In this document: one piece after another, positions 35,816 to 45,219 of the stretch
How the letters are laid out: each line of letters opens with the position of its first letter
Numbering within the stretch: position 1 is the first letter of the stretch
NCBI RefSeq assembly: GCF_016888125.1
Contig: NZ_JACSWA010000581.1
Coordinates: forward strand, 1-63,484
DNA length: 63,484 bases
Reading direction: 5' to 3'
DNA from: Spirulina sp. CCY15215
GTDB lineage: Bacteria > Cyanobacteriota > Cyanobacteriia > Cyanobacteriales > Spirulinaceae
Made by a program: the position numbers and the translations under genes
The notes under the pieces: generated by a model
What the model was told of the DNA's origin: nothing
Databases searched by the model: none
What the model saw: only the letters and a program-made list of their open reading frames with translations

Positions 35816-36666
35816 ATAATTACCTCTAGTCCTTCCTTTGCCAAAATACTGCCTGGTCTGAGAACTTCCACCTCTTCACCGATTTTATCGAGTTGATCGT
35901 CGCTATGATTGGGTTCGTGATGGAAAACAACAAAGCGTTTAACTCCGGCTGCATCACAAACTTTTGCTCCTTCTTGCCAAGTAGAATGTCCCCAACCTAC
36001 CTTCGGAGATTTAGGATTGTGATATTCCTCATCAGTGTACATGGCATCATAAATCAAAATATCCGCATCTCTGGCCAGATGTAAAACATTTTCGTCAAGG
36101 CGATCGGGGAAATGTTCCGTATCGGTACAATAAACCGCCGTATAACCGCCCCAACTGATGCGATATCCCATTGCACCATTAGGATGATTGAGGGGGGTGG
36201 TTTCAATTTCAATATCATCTAAGTGAAAGACTTCGCCGCAGACAATATCGTGAAATTTTAATTTTGCCTTAATATCGGACACGGGAACAGGAGAGTCAAC
36301 ATGAAGAACGCGATGGTGAAAATGCGTCTCCATCTTCATTTCCTCCCCTTCCGGGGGAACCTGTCCGTGAATGTGAAAACAATCTTCTTCGTTAAAGGCG
36401 GGGAAAAAGAAAGGCACCCCTTGGATATGATCCCAATGATAGTGGGTAAAAAAGACAAAGGCTTCTACGGGAGAGTATTTGAGCAAGTATTTCCCCAAAC
36501 CTCGCAGTCCCGTTCCACCATCAAAAATAAGTCTTTTCCCTCCTACTTCCATTTCAACGCAAGAGGTATTACCGCCATAGCGGATAGTTTGAGGACCGGG
36601 AGAGGGAACACTGCCTCGGACTCCCCAAAATCGGATTAGAAATTCAGAAGAAGAGATGGTTTGCAT
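35782..36666 (-). CDS. MBL-fold metallo-hydrolase
   Basis: A 294-residue protein with the metallo-beta-lactamase motif HYHWDH (in FFTHYHWDHIQGVPFF) as first metal site, and later His/Asp ligands at YCTDTEHFPD, DAMYTDEEY, GWGHSTWQEG and FVVFHHEP. The N-terminal RFWGVRGSVPSPGPQTIRYG and GGNTSCVEM are typical of the RNase Z/PhnP-like branch that cuts phosphodiesters or cyclic nucleotides. Natural substrate unknown. The last residues, LVSKPPV, are encoded inside a palindromic repeat, so the C-terminus has been replaced by repeat DNA. It lies directly downstream of aroC (7 bp). Confidence 0.88.
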   Translation of the reverse strand: MQTISSSEFLIRFWGVRGSVPSPGPQTIRYGGNTSCVEMEVGGKRLIFDGGTGLRGLGKYLLKYSPVEAFVFFTHYHWDHIQGVPFFFPAFNEEDCFHIHGQVPPEGEEMKMETHFHHRVLHVDSPVPVSDIKAKLKFHDIVCGEVFHLDDIEIETTPLNHPNGAMGYRISWGGYTAVYCTDTEHFPDRLDENVLHLARDADILIYDAMYTDEEYHNPKSPKVGWGHSTWQEGAKVCDAAGVKRFVVFHHEPNHSDDQLDKIGEEVEVLRPGSILAKEGLEVIISRGLVSKPPV

Positions 36667-36673
36667 GGGACAC

Positions 36674-37768
36674 TTAAGGCGTTAACACAGTACATTGACC
36701 CCGATCGCGCAGCAGGTGATCGCATAAAACTAAGGCAACCATTGCTTCTACCATAGGCACGGCTCTCGGCAAAACGCAAGGGTCATGTCGCCCCTTGGCG
36801 GCTAAAACGGTTGCTTCGCCACTGCGAGTCACCGTTTTTTGCTCTTGGCCTATGGTAGCAGTTGGCTTAAAGGCTGCACGCAAAATAATATTTTCGCCGT
36901 TGCTGATGCCGCCTTGTACGCCACCAGAACGGTTGGTAGCGGTACGAATTTCGCCGCTTTCATCAGTATAAAATTCGTCGTTATGTTCTTTCCCTGTCAG
37001 CAGGGTGCCGGCAAAACCGGAGCCAATTTCAAAGCCTTTACTGGCAGGAAGGGACATAATTGCTTTGGCTAAATCTGCTTCTAATTTATCAAATACAGGC
37101 TCGCCGAGTCCTTTCGGGACATTTCTGGCGACACATTCGACGACACCCCCCAAAGAATTTTTCTCGCGTCTGACGCGATCGATCAGTTCTATCATTTGTT
37201 CGGCGCATTCGGAGTTAGGACAGCGCACAATATTACTTTCCACTTGTTCGAGGGTGACGGTATCGGCATTGACGATCGCCTCTAGGTCTTTAATTCGTTT
37301 AACATAACCGACAATTTCCACTCCTGCCACCTGTCGAAGGATTTTTTTGGCGATCGCCCCGGCCGCGACTCGTCCAATGGTTTCTCTAGCGGAGGATCGC
37401 CCTCCTCCCTGCCAGTTACGGATGCCATATTTTGCGTCGTAGGTGGCATCGGCGTGGGAGGGACGGTATTTTTGTTCCATCTCTTGATAGTCTTGGGGGC
37501 GGGGGTCTTTGTTCCGCACGAGGATGGCGATGGGGGTTCCTAATGTTTTGCCGTTAAAGACTCCAGAGAGAATTTCGCAGCGATCGGCTTCTTTACGGGG
37601 TGTTGTGATTTTACTCTGTCCTGGACGGCGGCGATCGAGTTCAAATTGGATTTCTGCGGGGGTAATTTCCAGTTGAGGTGGACAGCCATCAATAACCACG
37701 CCAACACCCCCTCCGTGGGATTCTCCAAAGGTGGTAATGCGAAATAAATGTCCGAAGGTGCTGCCCAT
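36674..37768 (-). CDS. aroC: Chorismate synthase
   Basis: The frame can open at a TTG (37774), but [20 protein letters not shown] at 37768 is the family start. The 364-residue protein carries the FMN/EPSP-binding signatures [54 protein letters not shown] and [17 protein letters not shown]. It makes chorismate, the branch point for aromatic amino acids, quinones and tocopherol. It shares a probable transcript with the downstream MBL gene. Confidence 0.97.
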   Translation of the reverse strand: MGSTFGHLFRITTFGESHGGGVGVVIDGCPPQLEITPAEIQFELDRRRPGQSKITTPRKEADRCEILSGVFNGKTLGTPIAILVRNKDPRPQDYQEMEQKYRPSHADATYDAKYGIRNWQGGGRSSARETIGRVAAGAIAKKILRQVAGVEIVGYVKRIKDLEAIVNADTVTLEQVESNIVRCPNSECAEQMIELIDRVRREKNSLGGVVECVARNVPKGLGEPVFDKLEADLAKAIMSLPASKGFEIGSGFAGTLLTGKEHNDEFYTDESGEIRTATNRSGGVQGGISNGENIILRAAFKPTATIGQEQKTVTRSGEATVLAAKGRHDPCVLPRAVPMVEAMVALVLCDHLLRDRGQCTVLTP

Positions 37769-37900
37769 ATTCAACTCGTGCGCGTTGGCGTTAAATGCTT
37801 TGCTATTTTAACTTCAGCAGGTTAAAAATTGTAGGCCACACTAAAATAATAAAATATTCAATTTAGGTCTAAAGTTGGGAAGAATTGATGCGATTGTTCT

Positions 37901-38860
37901 ATGACCAACAACGAAACCCGCGCCGAATACGACTCTCCTTGGAAAGAAGCCATTTCCTTCTATTTCCAACCTTTTCTCGCTTTTTTCTTTCCTCGCGTCC
38001 ATGATGCCATTGATTGGACTCGGGGTTATGAGTTCTTGGATAAAGAGTTCCAGAAAATTGTCAGAGAAGGAGAAACTGGGCGCAAAACCACTGATAAATT
38101 GGTTAAAGTTTGGCTCAAAAACGGGCAAGAAACTTGGATTTTGATTCACATTGAAGTCCAAAGCCAACCCGAAGCCGAATTTGCCGAACGGATGTATGTT
38201 TATAATTGCCGCATCTACGATCGCTATCGTCAGAAAGTCCTCAGTTTAGCGGTCTTAGCTGACGAGACAAAATCTTGGCGACCCAGAAAATACGGCTATA
38301 AGATTTTAGGAGGCGCAGTTCTCTTAAAGTTTCCCACAGTGAAACTCCTCGACTACACTGCCCAAACTTTAGCCGAAAGCAATAATCCCTTTGCGGTCAT
38401 CGTTGCGGCACATCGAGAAACCCAGAAAACCCGCCAAAACCCAGATAGTCGCTATCAAGAGAAACTCACCATTGCCAAAAGTCTTTATCGACGGGGTTAT
38501 CAAAGACGAGATATCCTAGAACTATTCCGATTGATTGACTGGATGATGACTCTGCCTCGTTCCCTAGAAGAAAATTTTACCCGCGAAATCTATCATTATG
38601 AGGAGGAAAACAAAATGCCGTACATTACCAGTGTAGAGCGTTTGGGCATTGAGAAAGGACTGCAACAAGGACTGCAACAAGGTCGCCAAGAAGATATCAT
38701 TGCCGTGCTGCAAGTGCGCTTTGAAATAGTCCCCGAAGTCCTGATTGAAACCGTCAATGGCATTCAAGATGATGCCATCCTCGCGAATTTACTCCGACAA
38801 GCGATCGCGATTCCCTCTCTTGATGCCTTCCAAAAGATTCTCCAGGGAATGGAGAATTAA
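37901..38860 (+). CDS. Rpn-like PD-(D/E)XK nuclease/transposase-family protein
   Basis: A 319-residue protein of the Rpn/YhgA-like group common in cyanobacteria. The nuclease core includes HDAIDWTRGYEFLDKEFQ (with conserved Asp) and WILIHIEVQSQPE, the E-x-Q variant of the PD-(D/E)XK active site. YVYNCRIYDRY and the LPRSLEENFTREIYHYEE helix follow. The C-terminus has a GLQQGLQQGRQ linker and a DUF4351-like helical tail. E. coli Rpn proteins are DNA nucleases that promote recombination. Copies are often numerous, mobile and poorly characterised. Confidence 0.8.
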   Translation: MTNNETRAEYDSPWKEAISFYFQPFLAFFFPRVHDAIDWTRGYEFLDKEFQKIVREGETGRKTTDKLVKVWLKNGQETWILIHIEVQSQPEAEFAERMYVYNCRIYDRYRQKVLSLAVLADETKSWRPRKYGYKILGGAVLLKFPTVKLLDYTAQTLAESNNPFAVIVAAHRETQKTRQNPDSRYQEKLTIAKSLYRRGYQRRDILELFRLIDWMMTLPRSLEENFTREIYHYEEENKMPYITSVERLGIEKGLQQGLQQGRQEDIIAVLQVRFEIVPEVLIETVNGIQDDAILANLLRQAIAIPSLDAFQKILQGMEN

Positions 38861-38962
38861 ACCGCGATCGCTTTCCTAAGATGCGCCAACGCCCTAAAAA
38901 CCTAATCCTCGTAATTTTGGCGCTTGCAAGACTGCCACAAAAAAAAAGAGTGCTGTATTATA

Positions 38963-38992
38963 TTTTGTAGTATTATGTGTAATACTACAAAA
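38963..38992. promoter_or_regulatory. Perfect 13-bp palindrome before the ABC exporter
   Basis: TTTTGTAGTATTA and TAATACTACAAAA are perfect inverted repeats around TGTG, 35 bp before the GTG start of the ABC gene. The spacing and symmetry fit an operator for a dimeric regulator. A TATATT (38958-38963) touches its left edge and could be a -10. A hairpin in the leader RNA is the alternative. Confidence 0.55.
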
Positions 38993-39027
38993 ATATCATC
39001 CAGAAATCGCGACCAACTTTAAAGACA

Positions 39028-40842
39028 GTGGCATCTTTTCGAGATTTATTGAATCATTACCGAGAGTACCGAACGATCGCGATTTTCAGTATTGCAGCAT
39101 CGAGTTTTTTTCAGATTGTCGATTTAGCAGTGCCTTATGCGATCGGACAAATTTTGAATGTTTTATCTGGTCATCCCCTGGATAATACCGCCAGCTTCCT
39201 TGTAACAAATACTGCCAAAATAACGAATCTACCCGAAGGTCAATTTTTAGCATTGGGGACGTTATTGGGACTAATGTTTATCGTAATGGTAGTAAGAGCG
39301 CCAATCCAAGCGTGGGCAGCGATTTGGTATCACTGGGCGATCGCATTGAAGGTGCGTCGAGATTCTTCCCATCAGACAGTAAAAAAAATTCTCACCCTAC
39401 CGTTAGGATTTTATGATGAAAATAACCCCGGTCGCGTTGCTGGAAAGGTAGCCCGAGGAATATCTAATCATCTCTGGACCTACCCGGAAATTGCCGGACA
39501 ATTAATTCCCAGATTGATACGAATTTTGGGGATTTTTGGGGTAATTTTAGTTATTGAGCGCCGGATTGCGATCGCCTTTCTCTTCTCCTTTATCTTCATT
39601 CTTGCTTTTTCTTTGCGGAAATTGCGAAAGTTGGTTCGCAAAGAGGCAATTTTGGATCGATATATGGAAAATACCGACAGTCGTACCTCGGAAATCATTA
39701 CCAATATTAAAACGGTGAAGGCGTTTGCTAATGAATCCCGAGAGTTTTATCGACAAAAAAGGCGATTCGATCGCGAACTTAGATTTATTCTCGATCGCAT
39801 TCATAAAGGGTATACTTATCTATATAGCCAACAGCAAATATTTATTCGCACTTGCGAGTTTTTGATTCTCAGTTTTACCCTTTGGGAAACCCTACAAGGA
39901 CGCATTTCTTTAGGCTATTTTATAACTTGTTTAACCGTGGCAAGTATGGCTTATTCAGAACTCGATCCCTTGAGCGATTTAGCCGAAATGTTTTCCCGTC
40001 GTTATGCTTCGATGATTCGCTTTCACGAGTTTTTACAAGAGCCGGAAGGAAGCGATGCCGCGAATTTATTACCAGAAGTTGCGGCGGAGAATTCTTATCA
40101 TTTTACAGGGAAAATTGAACTTTCTGGGTTAACTTTTGGTTACGATCGCGATCGCCCAATTTTGCAGGATATTAGTTTATTGGTCGAACCCTATCAAACT
40201 GTGGCCTTAGTGGGGCGATCGGGGTCAGGAAAATCGACCTTGGTGAAACTACTTTTTCGCTATTTTGAACCCGATCGCGGCTCAATTCTCATGGATGGAG
40301 ACGATATTCGCAGTTTGGATATTACTCGCTATCGCAAGCGGTTGGCGATCGTGCATCAGGAGGTCGATATTTTCAACGGCACCCTCTTGGATAATTTGGT
40401 TTATGGCAATCCTCTTGCTTCTTTCTCTCAAGTGGAGGAAGCGTGTAAAATTGCCCGCGTCGATGATTTTCTGGGGGACCTTGCCAATGGTTATTATACA
40501 ATTGTAGGGGAGCGCGGGGTGCGTTTGTCGGGAGGACAAAGGCAGCGAATTGGCATTGCACGGGCGTTAATTATGAACCCAGATGTGCTAATCTTTGACG
40601 AAGCGACTTCGAGCTTAGATTATGAGTCAGAGCGCTTGATTCAATTAGCAATGCGATCGATTTTTGGCACCCGTACCACAATTATTATTGCTCACCGATT
40701 GAGTACAGTAAGAGAAGCAGATAAAATTGTCGTTCTCGATTCTGGTAAAATTGTAGAGGTAGGAAGTCATGCAGAATTGTTACATCAAAAAGGAATTTAT
40801 CGGCGACTTCACGCATTGCAAGAAACAGGGGAATTAGTTTAA
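39028..40842 (+). CDS. ABC exporter, fused permease and ATPase
   Basis: A 604-residue half-transporter starting at GTG 39028. The N-terminal six-span domain (about 1-320) includes YRTIAIFSIAASSFFQIVDL and the LPLGFYDENNPGRVAGKV coupling region. The ATPase has Walker A GRSGSGKST, signature LSGGQRQR, Walker B VLIFDEATSSLD and H-loop AHRLSTV. It would act as a homodimer in the plasma membrane. Lipid, peptide or drug export are all possible. A strong palindrome at 38963-38992 suggests tight regulation. Confidence 0.92.
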   Translation: MASFRDLLNHYREYRTIAIFSIAASSFFQIVDLAVPYAIGQILNVLSGHPLDNTASFLVTNTAKITNLPEGQFLALGTLLGLMFIVMVVRAPIQAWAAIWYHWAIALKVRRDSSHQTVKKILTLPLGFYDENNPGRVAGKVARGISNHLWTYPEIAGQLIPRLIRILGIFGVILVIERRIAIAFLFSFIFILAFSLRKLRKLVRKEAILDRYMENTDSRTSEIITNIKTVKAFANESREFYRQKRRFDRELRFILDRIHKGYTYLYSQQQIFIRTCEFLILSFTLWETLQGRISLGYFITCLTVASMAYSELDPLSDLAEMFSRRYASMIRFHEFLQEPEGSDAANLLPEVAAENSYHFTGKIELSGLTFGYDRDRPILQDISLLVEPYQTVALVGRSGSGKSTLVKLLFRYFEPDRGSILMDGDDIRSLDITRYRKRLAIVHQEVDIFNGTLLDNLVYGNPLASFSQVEEACKIARVDDFLGDLANGYYTIVGERGVRLSGGQRQRIGIARALIMNPDVLIFDEATSSLDYESERLIQLAMRSIFGTRTTIIIAHRLSTVREADKIVVLDSGKIVEVGSHAELLHQKGIYRRLHALQETGELV

Positions 40843-41026
40843 CGGAATTCGCCGCGAATGCGATCGAAGTCCGTATCGGTTTTCGCACTTGCTCGATATT
40901 TTTCGGGTTCCAATTTTATACAGTGAAGAAATGTAACTTTTGTTCCCTTAGATTGTGGGCTAGTCCCGCCCAGACAGTAGATTAAGAAATGCGATCGCGC
41001 TCTATCCCTGTTCCCCAAACTGAATT

Positions 41027-41040
41027 TAGACTTAAGTCTA
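41027..41040. promoter_or_regulatory. Palindrome upstream of the sheath gene
   Basis: The 299-bp spacer before the eCIS sheath gene contains a perfect 14-bp palindrome, TAGACTTAAGTCTA, and a second 10-bp one, GGTCTAGACC (41082-41091), immediately before TATATT (41092-41097). A strong Shine-Dalgarno GGAGG (41127-41131) precedes the sheath ATG. No open frame is seen in the spacer. This looks like the main promoter and control region of the structural cluster, though no regulator is identified. Confidence 0.4.
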
Positions 41041-41141
41041 ATAACCTCGAAGCCCGTCCCAGGATAAGCTAGAGCGCAGACGGTCTAGACCTTATATTAT
41101 CTAACTCAGAATTCAAACATCCTAATGGAGGACAGCCGCTT

Positions 41142-42875
41142 ATGGCCTTAGATTATTTTGCTCCAGGTGTCTACGTCGAAGAAGTAGACCGAGGGAGTCG
41201 CCCAATTGAGGGCATTAGCTTAAGTATTGCCGGGTTTATCGGCTTCACCGAAGACGTGCGCGGTGATGCCGAACTGTTCAAACCCATCATGATTACCAAC
41301 TTTGAACAGTATCTTGAATATTTCGGCAAACCCAACTCCGATGGATTTACCGAATATAAAAAAGTCGCCGAAGACGGCAGCGAACAAACTTATTATCCTT
41401 ACCTCCCCTTTGCCGTTCAAGGCTGGTTTGTTAACGGTGGCGGACGCTGTTGGGTCACTAGCATCGGCACCAAACTTCCTGGCTCCGAACCCCCACCAGC
41501 AGAGGAAGTCGCGACAAAACTGCTCACCGCAGGGGGCAAACCTTCTTTGAGTGCGAACATTAAACCTTCCGAAGGTGATGATGCACCCGCACTTCCTCCA
41601 GGTGATTCGGGACGAATCCTCGTAGTTATTTCCGAAAGTACCCCCAAAGCACCGGAAGACGACTCCGAGCCTGCCATTGATGACGGACAATACTTTAATC
41701 TGAAAGTTGTTCTCGGCGAAGAGGTTCTCGAGGAATACGATAACCTGTCCATGAACCCCGAAGTCGAAACAGCCGTAGCCGATTACGCCGTTACAGCCGT
41801 AGCAGAATCAGAATATTTGACCTTTGCCGATATCTCCGTAAGCGGACAAGCCCTCTCGCGACGACCCGGTAATGGTGTCTACGAAATCGCCCCTCCACCT
41901 TACATCTCTCCCGTTGACAACGCCGCACGCGATATTGCCGGCAGTCGCAACGAGCGCAAAGGGATGCAAGGCTTATTTGAAGTCGATGAAGTCGCGATGG
42001 TTGCCTTCCCCGACCTGATGCTCCTTTATCAAACCGGAATTCTTGACCTCGACCAAGTACACGGGGTTATGGAAATGATGGTCAGTATGTGCGAGAACTC
42101 CTTCCCAGGACCTCCCTATCGCATGGCCGTCCTTGATCCACCACCAGTTAAACCAGGAAAAAGCAGCGATCCCGTTCCCCCCGAAAACCAGAAGCCCCAA
42201 GATATTGACGCTTGGCTGACAGCTTTCAACCGCCGCTCTATGTTTGGCGCACTGTACTATCCTTGGATTAAAGTCGCCAACCCTGCCAACGCAGGCCGCC
42301 CCATTTTCGTCCCTCCCTGCGGTCACATGATGGGGGTTTGGTGTCGCACCGACCAAAGCCGAGGTATCTTCAAAGCCCCTGCAAATGAAACCCCTAGAGG
42401 CGTTTTAGGCTTGGCTTACGAAACCAATATGCGCGAGCAAGAACTGCTCAACCCCAAAGGGATTAACTGCATCCGTAACTTCGCCAGTTACAATCGTGGT
42501 TATTTGATTTGGGGTGCGCGTACCTTAGTCGATCCCACCGATATTCAATGGCGTTATATCTCTGTTCGTCGCTTGATGAGCTACATTGAGAAGTCCATCG
42601 AAATCGGTACCCAGTGGGTCGTCTTTGAACCCAACGATCGCGATCTTTGGGCGCGAGTTACACGCACGGTTAATAACTTCCTGGAAGGATTATGGCGTGC
42701 GGGAGCCCTACAAGGCGGTTCCCCTGGAGAATCCTTCTATGTTAAGTGTGATGGCGAACTCAACACCAATGAAACTATGATGATGGGTCGTCTTTACGTT
42801 GAAGTGGGTGTATGTCCCGTCCGTCCGGCTGAATTTGTCATCTTCCGCATCAGTCAGTGGGCACCTGGAGGCTAG
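41142..42875 (+). CDS. eCIS contractile sheath protein
   Basis: A 577-residue tail sheath protein. The N-terminus MALDYFAPGVYVEEVDRGSR matches phage and eCIS sheaths (the APGVY.EE motif used in strand exchange). The core ends ISVRRLMSYIEKSIEIGTQW, VFEPNDRDLWARV and a C-terminal strand YVEVGVCPVRPAEFVIFRIS. A middle domain of about 170 residues (about 125-290) is acidic, Pro-rich and less conserved, as expected for the surface domain. The sheath polymerises around the tube and contracts to drive it into a membrane. It is first in the cluster and has the strongest ribosome-binding site. Confidence 0.93.
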   Translation: MALDYFAPGVYVEEVDRGSRPIEGISLSIAGFIGFTEDVRGDAELFKPIMITNFEQYLEYFGKPNSDGFTEYKKVAEDGSEQTYYPYLPFAVQGWFVNGGGRCWVTSIGTKLPGSEPPPAEEVATKLLTAGGKPSLSANIKPSEGDDAPALPPGDSGRILVVISESTPKAPEDDSEPAIDDGQYFNLKVVLGEEVLEEYDNLSMNPEVETAVADYAVTAVAESEYLTFADISVSGQALSRRPGNGVYEIAPPPYISPVDNAARDIAGSRNERKGMQGLFEVDEVAMVAFPDLMLLYQTGILDLDQVHGVMEMMVSMCENSFPGPPYRMAVLDPPPVKPGKSSDPVPPENQKPQDIDAWLTAFNRRSMFGALYYPWIKVANPANAGRPIFVPPCGHMMGVWCRTDQSRGIFKAPANETPRGVLGLAYETNMREQELLNPKGINCIRNFASYNRGYLIWGARTLVDPTDIQWRYISVRRLMSYIEKSIEIGTQWVVFEPNDRDLWARVTRTVNNFLEGLWRAGALQGGSPGESFYVKCDGELNTNETMMMGRLYVEVGVCPVRPAEFVIFRISQWAPGG

Positions 42876-42876
42876 G

Positions 42877-42904
42877 TTGATAGTTGATAGTTGATAGTTG
42901 ATAG
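42877..42904. repeat. Heptanucleotide tandem repeat (STRR type)
   Basis: TTGATAG is repeated four times directly after the sheath stop. Heptameric short tandem repeats are common in cyanobacterial spacers. A related TGGTTAG triplet lies at 49338-49358 and a TTGCCTT-like array near 58426-58460. Confidence 0.9.
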
Positions 42905-43006
42905 TGGGAAAGAGGAAGGATGATTAATAATAAGTTTCTCTCCTTTCTCTTTTCGCACTCTTTGCCCATTACTTATTACTCATTAAAAGACTAGGAAGCA
43001 TCAGAA

Positions 43007-43480
43007 ATGACAGAAGTAGTTCCAATTCCCACCAGTCGATTCTATGTCGCTTTTGACAACTTAAGTGAAAAAATGGTCGCCAGTGTTGGCGAAATGTCCT
43101 TTGAGGGCAAAACTGCAGGCCACGAAAAACCGATCGCCTCTGGTAAAGACGGAAAAACCCTGTGGCAAAGTACCTCTACGGGATTTGCTGATAACCCTGA
43201 TTTCTCCATCGAAGTCTACTTGGTTGAAGGTGATATGGACTGGTACAACTGGTTTAAATCTATAGTTCCCAAAAGTGAAGGAGGTGATGGCGTTGGACTG
43301 AAAGGCCGCCAAGGTGGTACTTTAACCGCTTTCAATGCCAGCGATGAAGTTGTTCTAGAATGGACGATTACTAATGCTTGGCCGAAAAGTTATAGCTTAT
43401 CCGACCTTTCTGCTGATGGCAGCGACTTAGCAAAAGAAACTTTTGAACTCGTTTGTGAAGATGTCAAAAGAACAACTTAA
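43007..43480 (+). CDS. eCIS inner tube protein, type A
   Basis: A 157-residue gp19-like tube protein. It starts MTEVVPIPTSRFYVAFDNLS, with EKMVASVGEMSFEG, DFSIEVYLVEGDMDWYNWF and the closing TNAWPKSYSLSDLSADGSDLA-KETFELVCEDVKR. Proteins of this fold stack as hexameric rings inside the sheath. It is closely similar to the gene at 44136, and less so to the type B genes. The pair A-B here is repeated once downstream. Confidence 0.88.
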   Translation: MTEVVPIPTSRFYVAFDNLSEKMVASVGEMSFEGKTAGHEKPIASGKDGKTLWQSTSTGFADNPDFSIEVYLVEGDMDWYNWFKSIVPKSEGGDGVGLKGRQGGTLTAFNASDEVVLEWTITNAWPKSYSLSDLSADGSDLAKETFELVCEDVKRTT

Positions 43481-43595
43481 ACGCTATTTATATAGGGAGG
43501 GATTTTCCCTAAGATCCCCCCACAGATGAAACTTGTTGCGTGTTGGCGATCGCATTTTTCTACTTTTTTTTCCACTTTTAACAAGGAGCAAAACA

Positions 43596-44069
43596 ATGGC
43601 AGCCGGAGAGATTCTCGCGTGTTCCAAGTTTTACATTAGCATTGACGGACTCGACGATCTAATTATTAAGAGCATTAGCGGCATTAGCGCCACCATCGAG
43701 TTAGCTGGCTCTGATGCTTCCTATGGTGTCACCAAGGGCGGTAAAAGTGCCGTACAATCAACAGTAACTGGCGTTAGTAATTCCAACCTAACCATTACTT
43801 TTGTCGGCACTGCTGAAGATAAGCGCGTTTACGATTGGTACTATTCCTCTCACTCTACTGAATATGTGGGGGGAGGAAGTGAGAGTAAAGGGGAACGCAA
43901 AACAGGTACAATTTCTCTCTATAATCAAGGGGGAGAGGAAGCTGCTACTTGGGTTCTTACAGGAGTTTTTCCCGTGAGTTACAAAGGTTCTTCACTGTCA
44001 GCAGAAGATGCGGCTCTTTACGAAGAAACATTGGATTTTGCCTACGAAAACTTGTCTCGCACAGCATAA
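43596..44069 (+). CDS. eCIS inner tube protein, type B
   Basis: The frame is open from 43533 but AAGGAG (43583-43588) precedes the ATG at 43596, giving a 157-residue protein MAAGEILACSKFYISIDGLD. It ends VLTGVFPVSYKGSSLSAEDA, ALYEETLDFAYENL, the same gp19-like fold. Compared with type A, it lacks the VPIPTSRF opening and has a shorter loop after the first strand. It closely matches the gene at 44680. Confidence 0.88.
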   Translation: MAAGEILACSKFYISIDGLDDLIIKSISGISATIELAGSDASYGVTKGGKSAVQSTVTGVSNSNLTITFVGTAEDKRVYDWYYSSHSTEYVGGGSESKGERKTGTISLYNQGGEEAATWVLTGVFPVSYKGSSLSAEDAALYEETLDFAYENLSRTA

Positions 44070-44135
44070 CGGGTTATGGATTATTGGCTATTCATTAAAA
44101 TTGCAAGAGTAGCCAATACTCATTTGGAGGAAAAT

Positions 44136-44621
44136 ATGGCAGAACTAAAACCTATTCCCACCAGTCGATTCTATATTGAATTTGATGGACTAACGGAAAA
44201 AATGGTGGCAAGCGTGGGAGAAATTGCATTTGAAGGAGAAATATCGGGACAAGATAAACCTTTCTCTGTCTCAAAGTATACGATGAATTACTGGCAATCA
44301 ACAGCAGGCCGTCAAAATAACCCCAATATCTCAATTGAGGTATATCTGGTTAAAGGAGATATGGATTGGTATACATGGTATAAAAGGTGTATGCCAATCA
44401 GTGAAGGGGGTTCTGGCTATTGGGGACTGTATCGCAAAAGCGGCTCATTAACGGCTTATAACAGTTCTGATAAAGCGGTTTTACAATGGAATATTAAGAA
44501 TGCTTGGCCGCAAAGTTATTCTGTCTCCGATCTTGCCGCAGATGGTAATGAGTTCGTTAAAGAAACTTATGACATTGTGTGTGAAGATATCGAAAGAGTC
44601 AATCCTGCTTCTTTCTTTTAA
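44136..44621 (+). CDS. eCIS inner tube protein, type A paralogue
   Basis: GGAGG (44126-44130) fixes the start at ATG 44136 rather than the earlier in-frame codon. The 161-residue product begins MAELKPIPTSRFYIEFDGLT and follows the 43007 protein nearly throughout (EKMVASVGEIAFEG, ISIEVYLVKGDMDWYTWY, KNAWPQSYSVSDLAADGNEF). Its differences concentrate in loops such as SKYTMNYWQSTAGRQNN and the GGSGYWGLYRKSG segment. It may form tube rings of different position or tune surface charge. Confidence 0.87.
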   Translation: MAELKPIPTSRFYIEFDGLTEKMVASVGEIAFEGEISGQDKPFSVSKYTMNYWQSTAGRQNNPNISIEVYLVKGDMDWYTWYKRCMPISEGGSGYWGLYRKSGSLTAYNSSDKAVLQWNIKNAWPQSYSVSDLAADGNEFVKETYDIVCEDIERVNPASFF

Positions 44622-44679
44622 TTTCTATGATTTTCAGAGGATTTTTACTTGAAAAATTTTTCATGCGAGGCAAGATACA

Positions 44680-45150
44680 ATGGGAGAAATTTTAGCCAAT
44701 TCTCGATTTTATGTCGATATTGATGGCATTTATTCAGATTTATATATTAAAAGTGTAAGCGGTCTTGGTTCTTCTTTAGAAGCAACGGAGGACAGTAATG
44801 CTCATGGAGCAGGTAAATATGCTATGAGTTTTATGCAGGCTACAGTTACGGGTGTCAATACAACCAATATTACGATCGCCTTTGTCGGATCGGCAGAGGA
44901 TAGCAGTCTCTACAATTGGTACAAAAATTCGCATTCGTCTAACTTTATCGGAGGAGCAACATTATTGGGTGGAACAAAGAAAACTGCAAGTATTATCGTC
45001 TACGATCAAGGAGGAGGTGAAGGTGCGCGTTGGGATTTGAATGGGCTTTTTCCGATTAGTTACAAATGCTCTCAATTTTCCGTTGATAGTGCCAGTCTCT
45101 ATGAAGAAACGCTAGAATTTTCTTATGAAACAATGAAACGAATTTCGTAA
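44680..45150 (+). CDS. eCIS inner tube protein, type B paralogue
   Basis: A 156-residue protein, MGEILANSRFYVDIDGIYSD, with TNITIAFVGSAEDSSLYNWY and LNGLFPISYKCSQFSVDSAS-LYEETLEFSYETM. It is the second type B copy. AG-rich sequence CGAGGCAAG precedes the ATG. Order and sequence show that an A-B gene pair was duplicated as a unit. Confidence 0.87.
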   Translation: MGEILANSRFYVDIDGIYSDLYIKSVSGLGSSLEATEDSNAHGAGKYAMSFMQATVTGVNTTNITIAFVGSAEDSSLYNWYKNSHSSNFIGGATLLGGTKKTASIIVYDQGGGEGARWDLNGLFPISYKCSQFSVDSASLYEETLEFSYETMKRIS

Positions 45151-45219
45151 AATCATAAATATAGCGCGTAGCGCTAGGCAACAAGCAACAGGCAACAACA
45201 AATAACAAATCATACAATT

